Positions 8,722-18,383 of a DNA stretch of 36,092 nucleotides are shown in pieces. The notes under the pieces are model-generated. The model was given only the letters and a program-made list of their open reading frames with translations, was not told where the DNA came from and made no database searches. Within the stretch, counting starts at the first letter, position 1. The number at the start of each line of letters is the position of its first letter. Made by a program: the position numbers and the translations under genes. This stretch comes from Stentor coeruleus (Eukaryota > Ciliophora > Heterotrichea > Heterotrichida > Stentoridae): contig MPUH01000762.1 in NCBI GenBank assembly GCA_001970955.1, positions 1 to 36,092 of the forward strand, in the 5' to 3' direction.

Positions 8722-10124
8722 TATAATATATTGAAAGGTTTAAGATATAATTTTTTTTTATTAGAATATTATAATAGAAATAAGATTAAAGGTAATGAAT
8801 GATATTGGGGTTATTGATTAGGAGTATGAAAAATTAGATTGGTGGAAAGGTTGATTTATAATAAGAACTTCAGTTATTTTTTTTTAAGTGGGGTGAATAC
8901 AATGATATTATTGAAATTAAATTGATTATGTGGGTTTAAAGTAATATAATCAAATTAATTCAGATATAAATTAAATGATTTTATGAAAAGGATTTGTAAG
9001 AATTTAACTCATTCGGCTGATTGCAATTTTGGGTTTTTTTGCTGAGCTTAGCAAAACACATACTTTTTTTACTTCTGGAAGATTTTTTTACTGAATAAGT
9101 TGATATATGAAAAGGTATCAATTAAAATATTATAATAAAAGTTAGTCAAAAGGTAAGAAATGCGGTAGAATGTTGGATAATATAATTATAATATAAATTA
9201 TAATGTATTTTTCTTAGATTATACAGTTATTGTTTTTGACAAATTAAGAAAGTGTATAATTGCAGAAGTAAATTATGTTTTTTATAATATTATTATATAT
9301 TCAGATTGATATTTCTAGGCAGATATTGATATAGTTATGAATTAAAAATATATTATAAGTCATCTCAAAATGAAAAAATGGATTCAATAAAATTTGTATA
9401 TTTATATTCAAATAGTAAGTATGCAGTCTAAAATATAAATAACTATTACTAAGCGTTAATTAGCCTATAAATTCTAAAAAATATACACTTTACGCCCAGT
9501 TCCAATATTTATTTTAACAATTAGTTGGGCAGTTTTAGAAAGTTATAGATAGCATAAATATATATAAAATTCAAACTATATAATATGAAATTTTCATCAA
9601 ATTCATAATCATTCAAATCACAATTTTTTTCTAACATAAAATATTTCTGATATAAAAAACAAATACTGCCCAAACTTTCTATAAAAAAATACTCCCCATC
9701 ATCTTTTCTTCCTAACTTCATAAAAAATCTTATTCACTCTAGCTTAATAAATATAAAAACAAATAATATTTTTATAACCAATATATCCAAGATAAAAACT
9801 TACTAATTTAATTATCCTTCAAGTCTAACTCAAACTCCTCATTTCCAAAAAAAAACTCTTAAAAATTCCTTATCTTTTTATATTAAAAAACCCCTAATCC
9901 ATATCATCCCACAACAAAATTTACATCAAACATCCTCCCATAACTTATCCTAAAAATAAAAACCTGACAAAAAAAATTCTTAAAAACTTCCTTTAACACA
10001 CATAAACCTCTAACTTTATCTTCCCATATTCCAAACACTTAACCCTCTCTAAAAATTTCTTTCACCCTTACCTTCCAACTTGAATATTCCCTAATAAAAA
10101 TCCCATATTAATATATTTAACAAT
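8722..10124. other. Long spacer, no confident gene
   Basis: About 1.4 kb. From roughly 8722 to 9480 it is AT-rich and G-containing, as expected downstream of a plus-strand gene. From about 9720 to 10124 it is C-rich and almost G-free, the usual pattern upstream of a plus-strand gene here. A minus-strand 66-codon ORF at 9521-9721 (MKLGRKDDGEYFFIESLG start) has no recognisable family, and its right flank has the wrong composition for a minus-strand promoter, so I do not call it. Confidence 0.5.
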
Positions 10125-11120
10125 ATGCTCATATCTCGTAAAGCCGAACTAGAAATATACAAAAAGCAACAAGCAGAGCTAATAAGAGAAGAAAAACGTC
10201 TGTTCAAACATCTCCAAGATGAAGAAGTTCGTTCCAAACAGCAATCAAGACAAGATCAAATCCAACGTATAAAGGAGTTAGAAGATAAATTACTTGAAGA
10301 AATCGAAAGCAAAGCACGAAGGTCTCGTAATTCTAGCATGGACCTTCAAAGTTCAGTTCATTCTTCCTATAATTCTTTATCAACATCACGAAATGATCAT
10401 CTAGACCGTGTAAAAGAAATCCATGAAAAAGCTCGGAATATGATGAAAGGCCAACCATACTTAGAAGAAATCCCAGAAAAGCCATCCCCAGTAAAAATCC
10501 ATCCTGACCCTATATCTCCAGTAAAAATCCCTGTTTTAATCCCCCAGTCTATGTTAAGAAAAGCTCAGAATCTACCCCCTCCGACAATACAAAGGGTATT
10601 GAAAAATGGAGAAGTTATAACATGTCATTTACTTTCTGATAAATCTAGGTTAAATGATCCATTAGTTAAAGCTGAAGCACAATTAGATCATAATGAACTT
10701 GCTGCTATGTCTAAACAACTTAAAGGTAAACCAGTATCTCAGGTTATTAATGATATACAAAATCAGTTTATTAATGGAAATGAAGGGAAAAATGGAAGAT
10801 CAGGGTCGATGCCTCCGAAAAAAAAGTATAAAAACGAAGCTTTTAAACTACCTGAAGCTGATTTACCTGAATTAAGACAGTCTTCAACACCTAAAGGAAG
10901 AGCTGATTATTATAATTTTAGGGATATTGCATTGGATGTAGTCTCACAACAGACTAATAGAAGCTGGGTTAGTCAGAGAATGAAACAATATTCGGATAAA
11001 GTAAAACAGAATTATGTACCGAAACATAGTGATAAAAAGGAACTCGAAATGATTTTAATGAAGGAAAAACTTAAAAGAGATCAACCTATGATGACTAGTA
11101 GGGTTAAGATACTAGAATAG
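10125..11120 (+). CDS. Unrecognised coiled-coil protein
   Basis: A 331-residue hydrophilic protein that I cannot assign to a family. Residues 1-70 are almost pure charged helix (repeated Glu, Lys, Gln, Arg with heptad spacing), predicting a coiled coil. A Ser-rich stretch follows (about 68-90), then a Pro-rich segment with two SPVKI repeats (about 119-135) and LPPPTIQRVLKNGEVITCHLL. The C-terminal third is basic and includes a PPKKKYKNEAFKLP segment. There is no signal peptide or membrane helix. Such composition is common in cytoskeletal or ciliary proteins, but that is only a guess. The ATG at 10125 follows a long G-free C-rich flank, and the stop is TAG. The DTW gene starts 115 bp downstream on the same strand. 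Confidence 0.7.
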   Translation: MLISRKAELEIYKKQQAELIREEKRLFKHLQDEEVRSKQQSRQDQIQRIKELEDKLLEEIESKARRSRNSSMDLQSSVHSSYNSLSTSRNDHLDRVKEIHEKARNMMKGQPYLEEIPEKPSPVKIHPDPISPVKIPVLIPQSMLRKAQNLPPPTIQRVLKNGEVITCHLLSDKSRLNDPLVKAEAQLDHNELAAMSKQLKGKPVSQVINDIQNQFINGNEGKNGRSGSMPPKKKYKNEAFKLPEADLPELRQSSTPKGRADYYNFRDIALDVVSQQTNRSWVSQRMKQYSDKVKQNYVPKHSDKKELEMILMKEKLKRDQPMMTSRVKILE

Positions 11121-11235
11121 TGTAAATTTAGGATGAGTAATTAATCTTAGGATTAAAAAAATATACAAATTAAGAAAGATTTTGTTAAAATAGCTTATCT
11201 GTTCAAGCCTAAAACTTTGAAATTTCTTAATAATA

Positions 11236-11922
11236 ATGGAACAAAAAGATAACACAGAGCACGCCAAGCATTATATTTCAGTAATCGACGGGTACAAATC
11301 AGAGCGTTGGTGTGAGGACTGTTGGCTTCTAAAGCATTTATGTATATGTTCAAACCTCGCTTCCTTATCCAATCCAACAAACTCCACATTCCATCTTTTC
11401 CTTCACTACAAAGAATATATGCGAACATCAAACACAGGGATTCTCATAAAAAAACTTATCCAAGGTTCAGATGTTCATATATGGGGTATAGAAGAAGAAA
11501 GGCAGAAACTTTTAAAAAAACTAGAAACTCAAGAAAATATTTGTGTATTATACCCAGGGGATAAAAGTATACCTCTTGAAACTTGGATTGAAAATCGTAA
11601 AGGTTTAGCTAAAGATTTTATATTATTAGACTCAACTTGGAATCAAGGGCGTAAATTACTTAATTGTTTACCTGAAAATTTCACTAGAGTCAAAATTGTA
11701 AACCCAGGAGATTCTTTGATAAAATGCAAAAAACAAGCTAATAAAGGGTATTTAAGTACACTTGAATGTGCTGCTTATATACTTAAGGCACTTGGGGATG
11801 CTGCAGGTTTTGAAGGGATTATGAAAGCTTTTGTTATGAAAGATAAAGCTGCGTTGAAACAGACTAATAAACATTCGTTGTTGAAATCACTTGAAGAATC
11901 TAAGCATTATGATTTAAATTAA
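11236..11922 (+). CDS. DTW-domain tRNA-uridine aminocarboxypropyltransferase-like protein
   Basis: A 228-residue DTW-domain protein. Members (TapT in bacteria, DTWD1/DTWD2 in animals) transfer the 3-amino-3-carboxypropyl group of S-adenosylmethionine to uridine in tRNA (acp3U). The N-terminal cysteines C26, C29, C36 and C38 (CEDCWLLKHLCIC) form the family's metal-binding cluster. The signature motif reads LLDSTWNQGRKL at about 131-141, where DSTW at 132-135 corresponds to the D-x-T-W core. KGYLSTLECAA at about 170-180 matches the conserved (L)ST(x)E block. Length is typical. It is probably cytosolic or nuclear; the exact tRNA position cannot be told. The start ATG at 11236 lies 10 codons before the conserved region, in AT-rich leader sequence. 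Confidence 0.9.
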   Translation: MEQKDNTEHAKHYISVIDGYKSERWCEDCWLLKHLCICSNLASLSNPTNSTFHLFLHYKEYMRTSNTGILIKKLIQGSDVHIWGIEEERQKLLKKLETQENICVLYPGDKSIPLETWIENRKGLAKDFILLDSTWNQGRKLLNCLPENFTRVKIVNPGDSLIKCKKQANKGYLSTLECAAYILKALGDAAGFEGIMKAFVMKDKAALKQTNKHSLLKSLEESKHYDLN

Positions 11923-12998
11923 AATATTAGGATATGATATGATGAGGAATTATCGGGAAATTATGAAGAATTGTTAAGGGATTTTTGGATTGTAAAAAGT
12001 TTGGTATTGGCTTGGATATTAAGATTTGATTGATTTGAATTTAAAAAAAGTATGATGAGAGAAATTTATTGATTGTTTAGAAATATGAGGCTATAATTTA
12101 TGTTAAGAGATTTTTGAAAATAAAACTGAGATTATGGGTATAAAAATATTATCATAAGGCTTTAATATAAATAATTTGATTTTTAGTTGTAATTAGGTTT
12201 TTGTACAATTCAAGTATAATATTGTGAATTTTAATACTGTAATTTAGAGTTATTATTATTCTATTAACTGTTTAAGTTTAGAAAAAATATGCTAAATTGG
12301 AGGTCTCTTTGAAGTTCTGATTAAAATTAAAGCAAAATTTATTTCTGTAGCATCAATATTCAAGTGCTTAAACTCATAGGAAATATATTCGTTTTATTAT
12401 CTATTGATAAAACTTATACTTTTACCTTTAACCTTATAAAAAAAACCATGATTTATTTACTTATATTTTACCTAAAATTTCAAAAAAATACAATATAGCT
12501 GAAGATTTTGAACAACCCTAAAGCAACTATTTCCATTATATAAATCAAAAATATATGAAATAAATCAATCAGATTTTTTATCTTAAATAATAATAAATAA
12601 AGTCAATCATAAAACCACTATAAAAAGCTTAAAATAATCAAACTTGACTTCAAAATTTTTTAAAAAATTTTAACTTTTTAATAGGTAAAATTACCTAATC
12701 TATATTCAAAAACCTTTAAAATATCCAATAAAACTTCTTACCTTAATTAATGAGATATTTTATAATACTATCCACATAAAAAAAAAGTCATCTATAATAT
12801 GCATACATTAATTTATTTCTTCTAACTCATTATTTTAAAACTTCTAATAATTTTAATATTCCTCTAACTCTAAAACTATACAAAACATATCTAAAAGTTT
12901 TTCTCTACATATAAAAAATATAATCCCCCTTTATTTTCCATAGCTAAAATCCATATTTCCATGACGATACTTTATCAACCCAAGACCTGATATTATAA
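11923..12998. other. Spacer between DTW and Pumilio genes
   Basis: About 1.1 kb with no gene seen. The first 150 bp is G-rich and C-poor (downstream flank of the DTW gene). From about 12410 to 12998 it is C-containing and nearly G-free (upstream flank of the Pumilio gene). The middle is plain AT-rich sequence. Confidence 0.5.
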
Positions 12999-14084
12999 AT
13001 GGAAAAGAAAAAGTGTGGAGACTCAAAGTTTAAAGAGCAAAAAGTCTTAGGACTTACTCCTGAACCAGAAAATCCTCCTAGTGTTCCTAAGCAAAAAAGT
13101 TCAAAATCAAAGTCGAAAAACTCGAAGAAAAAAAATGTGAGAGTACTTTTAGGGTTAAACCAGGTAATTGAATTGATTAAGTGTCCTTTAACGAAATCAT
13201 CTAGCAAATCTTTGCAGCAGGTAATAGAAAAGAGTTCTCCCGAAGATTTGATAACAATAATATCAATTATTATTCCCAATATTTGCGATTACATGACTGA
13301 TGCTTATGGAAACTATATGTGTACAACATTATTCCAGATAATATCAGCAGAGCAGCGTCTACTTTTGCTTAACAACATCCAACCCAACTTAGTAAAATTG
13401 GCATATCATCCCCAAGCCAATCATCCTTTACAAGTGTTAATATCCATGATGCATCTTAAAGAAGAAGAGAGTATCTATCTAGAAGAATTTTCAGGAAAAA
13501 TAATAGAAATGAGCTTAGATGAATACGCATCGCATATTATTCAAAGACTATTAATCCATTTAAGCAATAAATTTCCTATAACAAAAGAAATAATTGGACA
13601 TGTAAAACACTTAGCTACAGATAAATTAGGGGTATGTGTTATTAAAAAATCCTCTAATGACCCTCAGATAATGAATGAAATTTTAACTGATTTTGTTTCC
13701 CTTATGCAACATCCTTATGGCAATTATGCTGTACAAAGCATTTTAGATGTATGGAAAGAAGAAATTTCTTTTGATTTTATATCGTGTATTCAAGGAAAAG
13801 TAGCTCAGCTTTGTTGCCAAAAATATTCTTCAAATGTTATGGAAAAAGCTATAAAAACAGAAAATATAAGAAATGCGGTTGTTAGAGAGATTTTGAATGA
13901 GTATAAAATGAAAGAGATTATTATAAACCAATATGGGTGTTATGTACTTAGAAGCTTAAGTTATTATAAAAATCTTGAAAATCGTTTAGGGTTGTTACAA
14001 GCACTTCAACAGGCAATATTAGGAAAACAGAATATTAAAATGAAAACACTATTGAAAGAAGTCTTAGAAAAACTTGCTGAATGA
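12999..14084 (+). CDS. Pumilio/PUF-repeat RNA-binding protein
   Basis: A 361-residue protein with a Lys/Ser-rich basic N-terminus (1-47) and about eight Puf repeats (about 60-340). Puf proteins bind 3' UTR sites and control mRNA translation and decay. Base-contacting positions can be read in order: SKxxQ (70-74 region), NYMCT (105-109), NHPLQ (141-145), SHIIQ (178-182), VCVIK (212-216), NYAVQ (242-246), SNVME (278-282) and CYVLR (314-318). NYxxQ followed by SNxxE is the pair that reads U then G in repeats 6 and 7 of canonical Pumilio. The last repeat departs from the usual NYxxQ, so the full target likely differs from UGUANAUA. There is no nuclear or membrane signal beyond the basic tail. The stop is TGA. 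Confidence 0.9.
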   Translation: MEKKKCGDSKFKEQKVLGLTPEPENPPSVPKQKSSKSKSKNSKKKNVRVLLGLNQVIELIKCPLTKSSSKSLQQVIEKSSPEDLITIISIIIPNICDYMTDAYGNYMCTTLFQIISAEQRLLLLNNIQPNLVKLAYHPQANHPLQVLISMMHLKEEESIYLEEFSGKIIEMSLDEYASHIIQRLLIHLSNKFPITKEIIGHVKHLATDKLGVCVIKKSSNDPQIMNEILTDFVSLMQHPYGNYAVQSILDVWKEEISFDFISCIQGKVAQLCCQKYSSNVMEKAIKTENIRNAVVREILNEYKMKEIIINQYGCYVLRSLSYYKNLENRLGLLQALQQAILGKQNIKMKTLLKEVLEKLAE

Positions 14085-14624
14085 CAATAGAAAAAATTTT
14101 ATAGTTAAGTATTTCTAACAATTTATTAGAAAAATCAAAAATAAATGTAGATAGGATATTATTTTTAGTTGTGAGAAGCATATATTGTAGATATTGATAT
14201 TTATAATATGGTGAAGAGCCTAAGAGTGGCATTTGGATTCCCTTATTCCAATAAGTGTCAATTCAAGTGTTAGCCTAGCATACAATTTTTCCATGCCGAA
14301 CTTTTTATGCTTATTCTTAGCCACTTATCAAATAACAGTATTTAGCCTTGAAGACATAACATTTTTTTTACCTAAAATCAAATCTTATATCAGTAAATAA
14401 AGCTATACTACCAAGCAAACTAAAAAATATCAAAACATTATGTTAGTCTTCACTAAAAAACCCCTCAAGTTCTATGAAAATTCTCAATTCTACACTCTTT
14501 ACTAAAAAAATACTCATTTACGATGTATTTAGTCTGAAAGTGAGTAACAAAAAATACCCAGCATTTCCAAGTATTTCCTTTATATCCTTCCCTTTTAAAA
14601 ATTGTATAAATAAACACTAAGAAA
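14085..14624. other. Spacer between Pumilio and MEA1-like genes
   Basis: 540 bp without a confident gene. A minus-strand coding-like stretch of about 32 codons (KNKHKKFGMEKLYARL start, about 14225-14325) follows two in-frame stops and has no start codon, so it is not called. From about 14340 to 14624 the plus strand is C-rich and G-poor, the upstream flank of the next gene. Confidence 0.45.
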
Positions 14625-15035
14625 ATGTCTGACCATGAAGCAAATGAAGCAATAGAAGCTATTAATAAAGCTTTAGAAAATGAGTTAGAAGGTGTTGATG
14701 TTGATGCGATTACTGATTTCAAACTTAAAAGGCTTGACAGGGATTATCAGACAACTATAGCTGCAAATATTATCCCTGAAGATCAACCAAATTCTCCAGA
14801 TCCAGGATGGGAGGCTGATTTTTCTGATCAATATTATGAAAAATGCCCTAGTGACGAAGAGGAAGTTACAGAAGAAATCCCCAAAACTTATACTAGAGAT
14901 TTTCAAATCACTCCTGAAAATGCTGAAAAAATCAAGAATATCATGGCAAAAATAAATATCCGCACACCGTATTGGGCTAAAAATATCCCTGATACTATCT
15001 TTGCCGAACAATTAAAAGCTAAAATCATCAAGTAG
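14625..15035 (+). CDS. Small acidic protein resembling MEA1
   Basis: A 136-residue, strongly acidic protein. The N-terminal two thirds look disordered and rich in Asp and Glu (PDPGWEADFSDQYYEKCPSDEE region). The C-terminal block, FQITPENAEKIKNIMAKINI then TPYWAKNIPDTIFAEQL, resembles the C-terminus of male-enhanced antigen 1 (MEA1): a D/TPEx...xVKxxM core followed by PAWAxxISDxxW. That comparison is from memory of the family, so it is tentative. MEA1 has no firm molecular function. No signal peptide or membrane segment is seen. The ATG at 14625 sits after a G-poor leader. The stop is TAG. Confidence 0.6.
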   Translation: MSDHEANEAIEAINKALENELEGVDVDAITDFKLKRLDRDYQTTIAANIIPEDQPNSPDPGWEADFSDQYYEKCPSDEEEVTEEIPKTYTRDFQITPENAEKIKNIMAKINIRTPYWAKNIPDTIFAEQLKAKIIK

Positions 15036-15524
15036 TAAGTAAGAAAGTATTTTTTATAAAGATTAGTATTAGTTAGGAATTATCGCTTGACTATTGTCCA
15101 GCACTTGTTTTTATAAAGATATTAATATCAAATCATATAAATACTATAAAAAAATCTTATTCTAATAGTTTTTTTAATACATACAAATATTACATAACAC
15201 ACTAATGGTTTATAGGATGATTAAAAATACCCTCAGTGTAGATTCACAATAAAAATCATAACCAATTTTTTATTAAAAGTTTTTTATAATACAAACCCAC
15301 CTTAAAAAATAAAATCAAACATTTCCTCCTAATACAAACCCAATACATCTTATCAAATATCTTATTTCTAATCTTTATTACTATCTCTAATACAATTTCC
15401 AATTCTTTACATAATCTTCTTAAACATCCTCGCTAACACTATATCACATCATTACAATAATACCCTTATTATTTTCATCTAATATTTCCTATCACATTAA
15501 AACTGAAGGATCAAATACTAATAT
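15036..15524. other. Spacer, no gene seen
   Basis: About 490 bp. The first 100 bp retains some G (downstream of the MEA1-like gene). From about 15290 the plus strand is C-rich and almost G-free up to the next ATG. No RNA gene or repeat is recognised. Confidence 0.5.
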
Positions 15525-16040
15525 ATGAACAGCATATTATCCAATAGGTCACAGTCACAACCACGTTTAATCATAAGAAAGTCCGTTACCAAGACAGAAG
15601 AGCTACAAATCGACCCATTTAAATTTTTCAATACAAAAATCACACGGACTCCACTATTAAAGCCGACTTGCCATAAAATAAACATTGAAGAAAAGTCCTT
15701 TAAAAAAGTTATTACAACAGAAATCAAACCAGTATCAAAACTCAAACTGGAAATAACAAAAATATCATCAAGTGTTTTTAATGCTAAGCAGACAAAACTC
15801 ATGAGTAATTTCAATCCATCGTTTAGTGCTAAGACTTATGAGTCAAGTTCTAGATCATCTAAAGATTTAGATTTAAAACCAATATTTAGAGGTAGGATTA
15901 TTAGGAAACCTGGTGTCAAAAATACCCAGAAAATCCCGAGTTTAGATAAAAAAATACTCAAAAGAGTTAATAGCTTGGTATTCAAGAAAAGAAAGCCAAA
16001 CAGGAGCGCTTTAGATTTCTCTTTCGCAGATCCTGATTGA
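15525..16040 (+). CDS. Unrecognised basic, low-complexity protein
   Basis: A 171-residue protein with no family I recognise. It is rich in Lys, Arg, Ser and Thr, with few hydrophobic clusters, so it is probably disordered. The C-terminal third is very basic (GRIIRKPGVKNTQKIPSLDK, then KRVNSLVFKKRKPNRS), which could serve nuclear import or nucleic-acid or microtubule binding; this is inference. Codon use and the flanking composition pattern (G-free upstream) match neighbouring genes, supporting a real gene. The stop is TGA at 16038-16040. It converges on the membrane-protein gene, with 40 bp between the two stop codons. Confidence 0.6.
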   Translation: MNSILSNRSQSQPRLIIRKSVTKTEELQIDPFKFFNTKITRTPLLKPTCHKINIEEKSFKKVITTEIKPVSKLKLEITKISSSVFNAKQTKLMSNFNPSFSAKTYESSSRSSKDLDLKPIFRGRIIRKPGVKNTQKIPSLDKKILKRVNSLVFKKRKPNRSALDFSFADPD

Positions 16041-16080
16041 GAAGTGATAATTTAATTAATACTTGAAATTTTTGCTTAAG

Positions 16081-16731
16081 CTACTTAATACGCTGAACAA
16101 ACTGCTCCATCATGTTATTGAACATGTTACTTGTATCTCTAAGTGTGCTGTTGGCTATATCCTTTGAAGTATCCCTCAATACCTTAGGAAATGTAAAAAG
16201 CAAAGACTTAGACCACAAAAGAACATAAAAATCAAAGCCCAAAAAAATCCAGGCAATATTCACATAAAAAACATAAGTATTCATCTCACCTCCTGTATTA
16301 CTAAGATTATAAAGTAAAGCAAGCAAATCAAATACCGCTGAAATACCTGATAAAATCAAATAATGGCTATAAAAAATCGAAGATGTTTTGAATTGGGCTT
16401 GAATGATTTCAGAAGCTTCAGATTGTGCTTTAATAGGATCATCAGAGAGTTGATCAAGAATAAGATGGGTTTTAGGTAATTTGAATATAATTCTTAAAGC
16501 TACATATGGACGAATTATATGAGCGACATGCATGAAAAAAAGTAGGCTGTGAGATGTGAGAAGGGCAATAAAAGCACTGAGCATTATGCCAACTTCTATT
16601 ATGCTTTGCCAGTATAGAGATTGGCAAAGGTCGTATAGAACGAGTTCAGTTTTCATAGAATAAAGGGCAAAACGCCATAGGTTTTTTGTTTTGTTTTCAC
16701 GGTCGTCAGTGGACTCGAATGGGTTTTCCAT
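16081..16731 (-). CDS. Unrecognised multi-pass membrane protein
   Basis: A 216-residue protein that I cannot assign. Hydrophobic segments lie at about 43-75 (IIEVGIMLSAFIALLTSHSL, then LLFFMHVAHI, possibly two helices), 123-145 (YLILSGISAVFDLLALLYNL) and 153-180 (YVFYVNIAWIFLGFDFYVLLW), giving three or four membrane passes. The N-terminus (MENPFESTDDRENK) and the C-terminal tail (DTSKDIANSTLRDTSNMF...) are polar and probably on the same side. There is no signal peptide. The ATG at 16731 is the first in frame, after an AT-only leader. The stop is TAA, 40 bp from the stop of the converging gene. Confidence 0.7.
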   Translation of the reverse strand: MENPFESTDDRENKTKNLWRFALYSMKTELVLYDLCQSLYWQSIIEVGIMLSAFIALLTSHSLLFFMHVAHIIRPYVALRIIFKLPKTHLILDQLSDDPIKAQSEASEIIQAQFKTSSIFYSHYLILSGISAVFDLLALLYNLSNTGGEMNTYVFYVNIAWIFLGFDFYVLLWSKSLLFTFPKVLRDTSKDIANSTLRDTSNMFNNMMEQFVQRIK

Positions 16732-17434
16732 TATTTTTATTATTTAAAATTGGGGTTTGATATAGGAAGTAAGGTTTTGTGTATTTGGAATAAGGTTTTT
16801 TTCTGATGATTTTATAGATTGTGATGTGTTAGAAATTATGATAGGTGGGGTTTTTAAGATTTTATTTAGACTTTTGGTTGAAATTATGGCTATTTATTAG
16901 AATTTAAGGGAATTAAAGGGATGGGGAGGTATTACATGAAGATAAATTTTATAGGTTTTTTTAATATGATAAGAAAAAATTAGATGCAATTGAAAGAGTA
17001 TAAGAAGAATATTTTTAATAGAAAGTTGCTATTTTTATATTATGAGTACTATTATTAATTAATAGAGTTTATTTGGTGTACAAGTTTTGGGTATTTAAAA
17101 TAGTTTGGGGAAATTTTTAATACTGAAAGGCTGGAGTTAGAATTTTTTAGATTCATCTTAAAAATTTTTTGTTACACCAAAAAAATAATTTCTATGGCAT
17201 TTGGTATAAAATCTATATGCAAATTTTGAATTTCTCATTTTAATATTAATTCAATAATCATTTAAACTTCATATAAGCTCAGCATATTTACATGTACAAC
17301 TTTTGCTTTTATATTTCTCCTAACAGCACAAAAGGTATAAATATATTTAAAAACACAAATACAAAACCCAATAAGCCAAAAAAAAACATAAAAATTAACC
17401 ATTAAATTCTAGTTTTTTAATATATAATTAAAAA
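16732..17434. other. Spacer, no gene seen
   Basis: About 700 bp. The left part (16740-17140) is G-rich and C-poor on the plus strand, the upstream flank of the minus-strand membrane-protein gene. The right part (17180-17434) becomes C-containing and G-poor, the downstream flank of the next minus-strand gene. The switch lies near 17160. Confidence 0.5.
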
Positions 17435-17941
17435 CTATCCTCCAAGCCTAGATCTAACAAATGAAAGCCTATCACCAAAAGGTTGGATTTTTTTCTTTTT
17501 ATACAAGCTTTTAGTTTGTTTCGATTTTTTAATCATATTAAGAGATCTTGGTAGATTTACTGTATAATTATTCGAAGGAAATTTAATTCCAAGACGATTA
17601 GCTTTAAAATATGAACTTCCACGATCTTTAATCTTTATCTTATTTTGGCTTTTGTCTAATATCTTTAAAAGCAAGGTTTCTATTTTTTCTCGATTTGGGC
17701 TTATGGTTTTTATAGGTATTTGTGGTGTTTGTAATACTGGAGATAAGTATTTTCTAATTCTTATAGGACTTGAAAGTTTATATTGTTGTCTCTTAATAGG
17801 AGTACTTTTATATTCTAAACTTCTTGATTTTAATGCATTTTTTTCAGAAACCCAGCCTGAGATATCAATTTCGCTTACAGTAACTTGATTATTCCAGTCT
17901 ATTTCTACTAGTCCTTTGCTTTTATCATCTGAAAAGTGCAT
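17435..17941 (-). CDS. Unrecognised basic protein
   Basis: A 168-residue protein starting at the ATG at 17941 (MHFSDDKSKGLVEIDW). It matches no family I recognise. The middle contains several Ser-Pro and Thr-Pro motifs (KSTPIK, LSSPIRIRKYLSPV, TISPNR), which are typical proline-directed kinase sites. The C-terminal third is Lys/Arg-rich (KKSKQTKSLYKKKKIQPFGD). It is probably largely disordered. A TTG two codons upstream would extend the frame but is not a eukaryotic start. The stop is TAA. It is divergent from the gamma-glutamylcyclotransferase-like gene, with only 70 bp between the two start codons. Confidence 0.6.
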   Translation of the reverse strand: MHFSDDKSKGLVEIDWNNQVTVSEIDISGWVSEKNALKSRSLEYKSTPIKRQQYKLSSPIRIRKYLSPVLQTPQIPIKTISPNREKIETLLLKILDKSQNKIKIKDRGSSYFKANRLGIKFPSNNYTVNLPRSLNMIKKSKQTKSLYKKKKIQPFGDRLSFVRSRLGG

Positions 17942-18011
17942 TTTCAAACCTTTTAATGTATTTTTTATAGTTATTTTATACGATAAATATTATACGATTA
18001 TTATTGATAAA
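17942..18011. promoter_or_regulatory. Compact 70-bp bidirectional promoter
   Basis: This 70-bp gap separates the ATG codons of two divergent genes. It contains a direct repeat of TATACGAT (17977-17984 and 17991-17998), 14 bp apart. Any promoter for both genes must lie in this gap or in coding sequence. The role of the repeat is inference. Confidence 0.5.
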
Positions 18012-18383
18012 ATGGAACATAGAATATTAGTCTATGGATCATTAAGACAAGGACTTTGGGCTCATGATATATTTCTACAGGGTCTTGAGAAAAAAGATCT
18101 TATAACAGTACATGGTTTTGATCTTTATAGGAATAATGGGGATAACTATCCTTTTATTGTTAAAGGAAATGGTTTTCTAATTACTGAAATGTATGAAGTT
18201 AATGATGAAATCATGCAGGCACTTGATAAATTTGAAGGGTGCCCAAATATGTATACAAGGGAAAAAGTTCATGTTCAAGGGGGCTTTGCCTGGATTTATG
18301 TTTATGGAGAAGAACCTAATGCTCGGTCAATAAGAATAGACTGTGGAGATTGGGTTAAGTATTTAAATAATCGTGATGGATAA
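18012..18383 (+). CDS. Gamma-glutamylcyclotransferase-like (AIG2/GGACT fold) protein
   Basis: A 123-residue protein of the gamma-glutamylcyclotransferase-like fold. The N-terminal ILVYGSLRQG (Y8-G9-S10-L11) is the signature YGSL substrate-binding loop. E75 in LDKFEGCPNMYTR is the expected catalytic glutamate, followed by the usual Y-x-R-x-x-V strand. Members cleave gamma-glutamyl amino compounds or epsilon-gamma-glutamyl-lysine to release 5-oxoproline. The exact substrate is not visible. Length fits the GGACT/AIG2-like group better than the longer ChaC or GGCT groups. The frame is open upstream to 17916, but that start would overlap the divergent gene; the ATG at 18012, four codons before the first beta strand, fits the family. 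The stop is TAA. Confidence 0.87.
   Translation: MEHRILVYGSLRQGLWAHDIFLQGLEKKDLITVHGFDLYRNNGDNYPFIVKGNGFLITEMYEVNDEIMQALDKFEGCPNMYTREKVHVQGGFAWIYVYGEEPNARSIRIDCGDWVKYLNNRDG

Noticed and set aside
9521..9721. Minus-strand 66-codon ORF
   Set aside because: No family, no neighbour support, and the right flank is C-rich, the opposite of what minus-strand promoters show in this window.
14225..14340. Minus-strand coding-like stretch (KNKHKKFGMEKLYARL)
   Set aside because: It is preceded by TGA-TAA in frame, and no GT...AG intron of 15-16 nt removes them. No family is recognised.
17916..18011. N-terminal extension of the gamma-glutamylcyclotransferase-like gene
   Set aside because: It would overlap the divergent gene's start. 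The family begins at the ATG at 18012, just before the YGSL strand.
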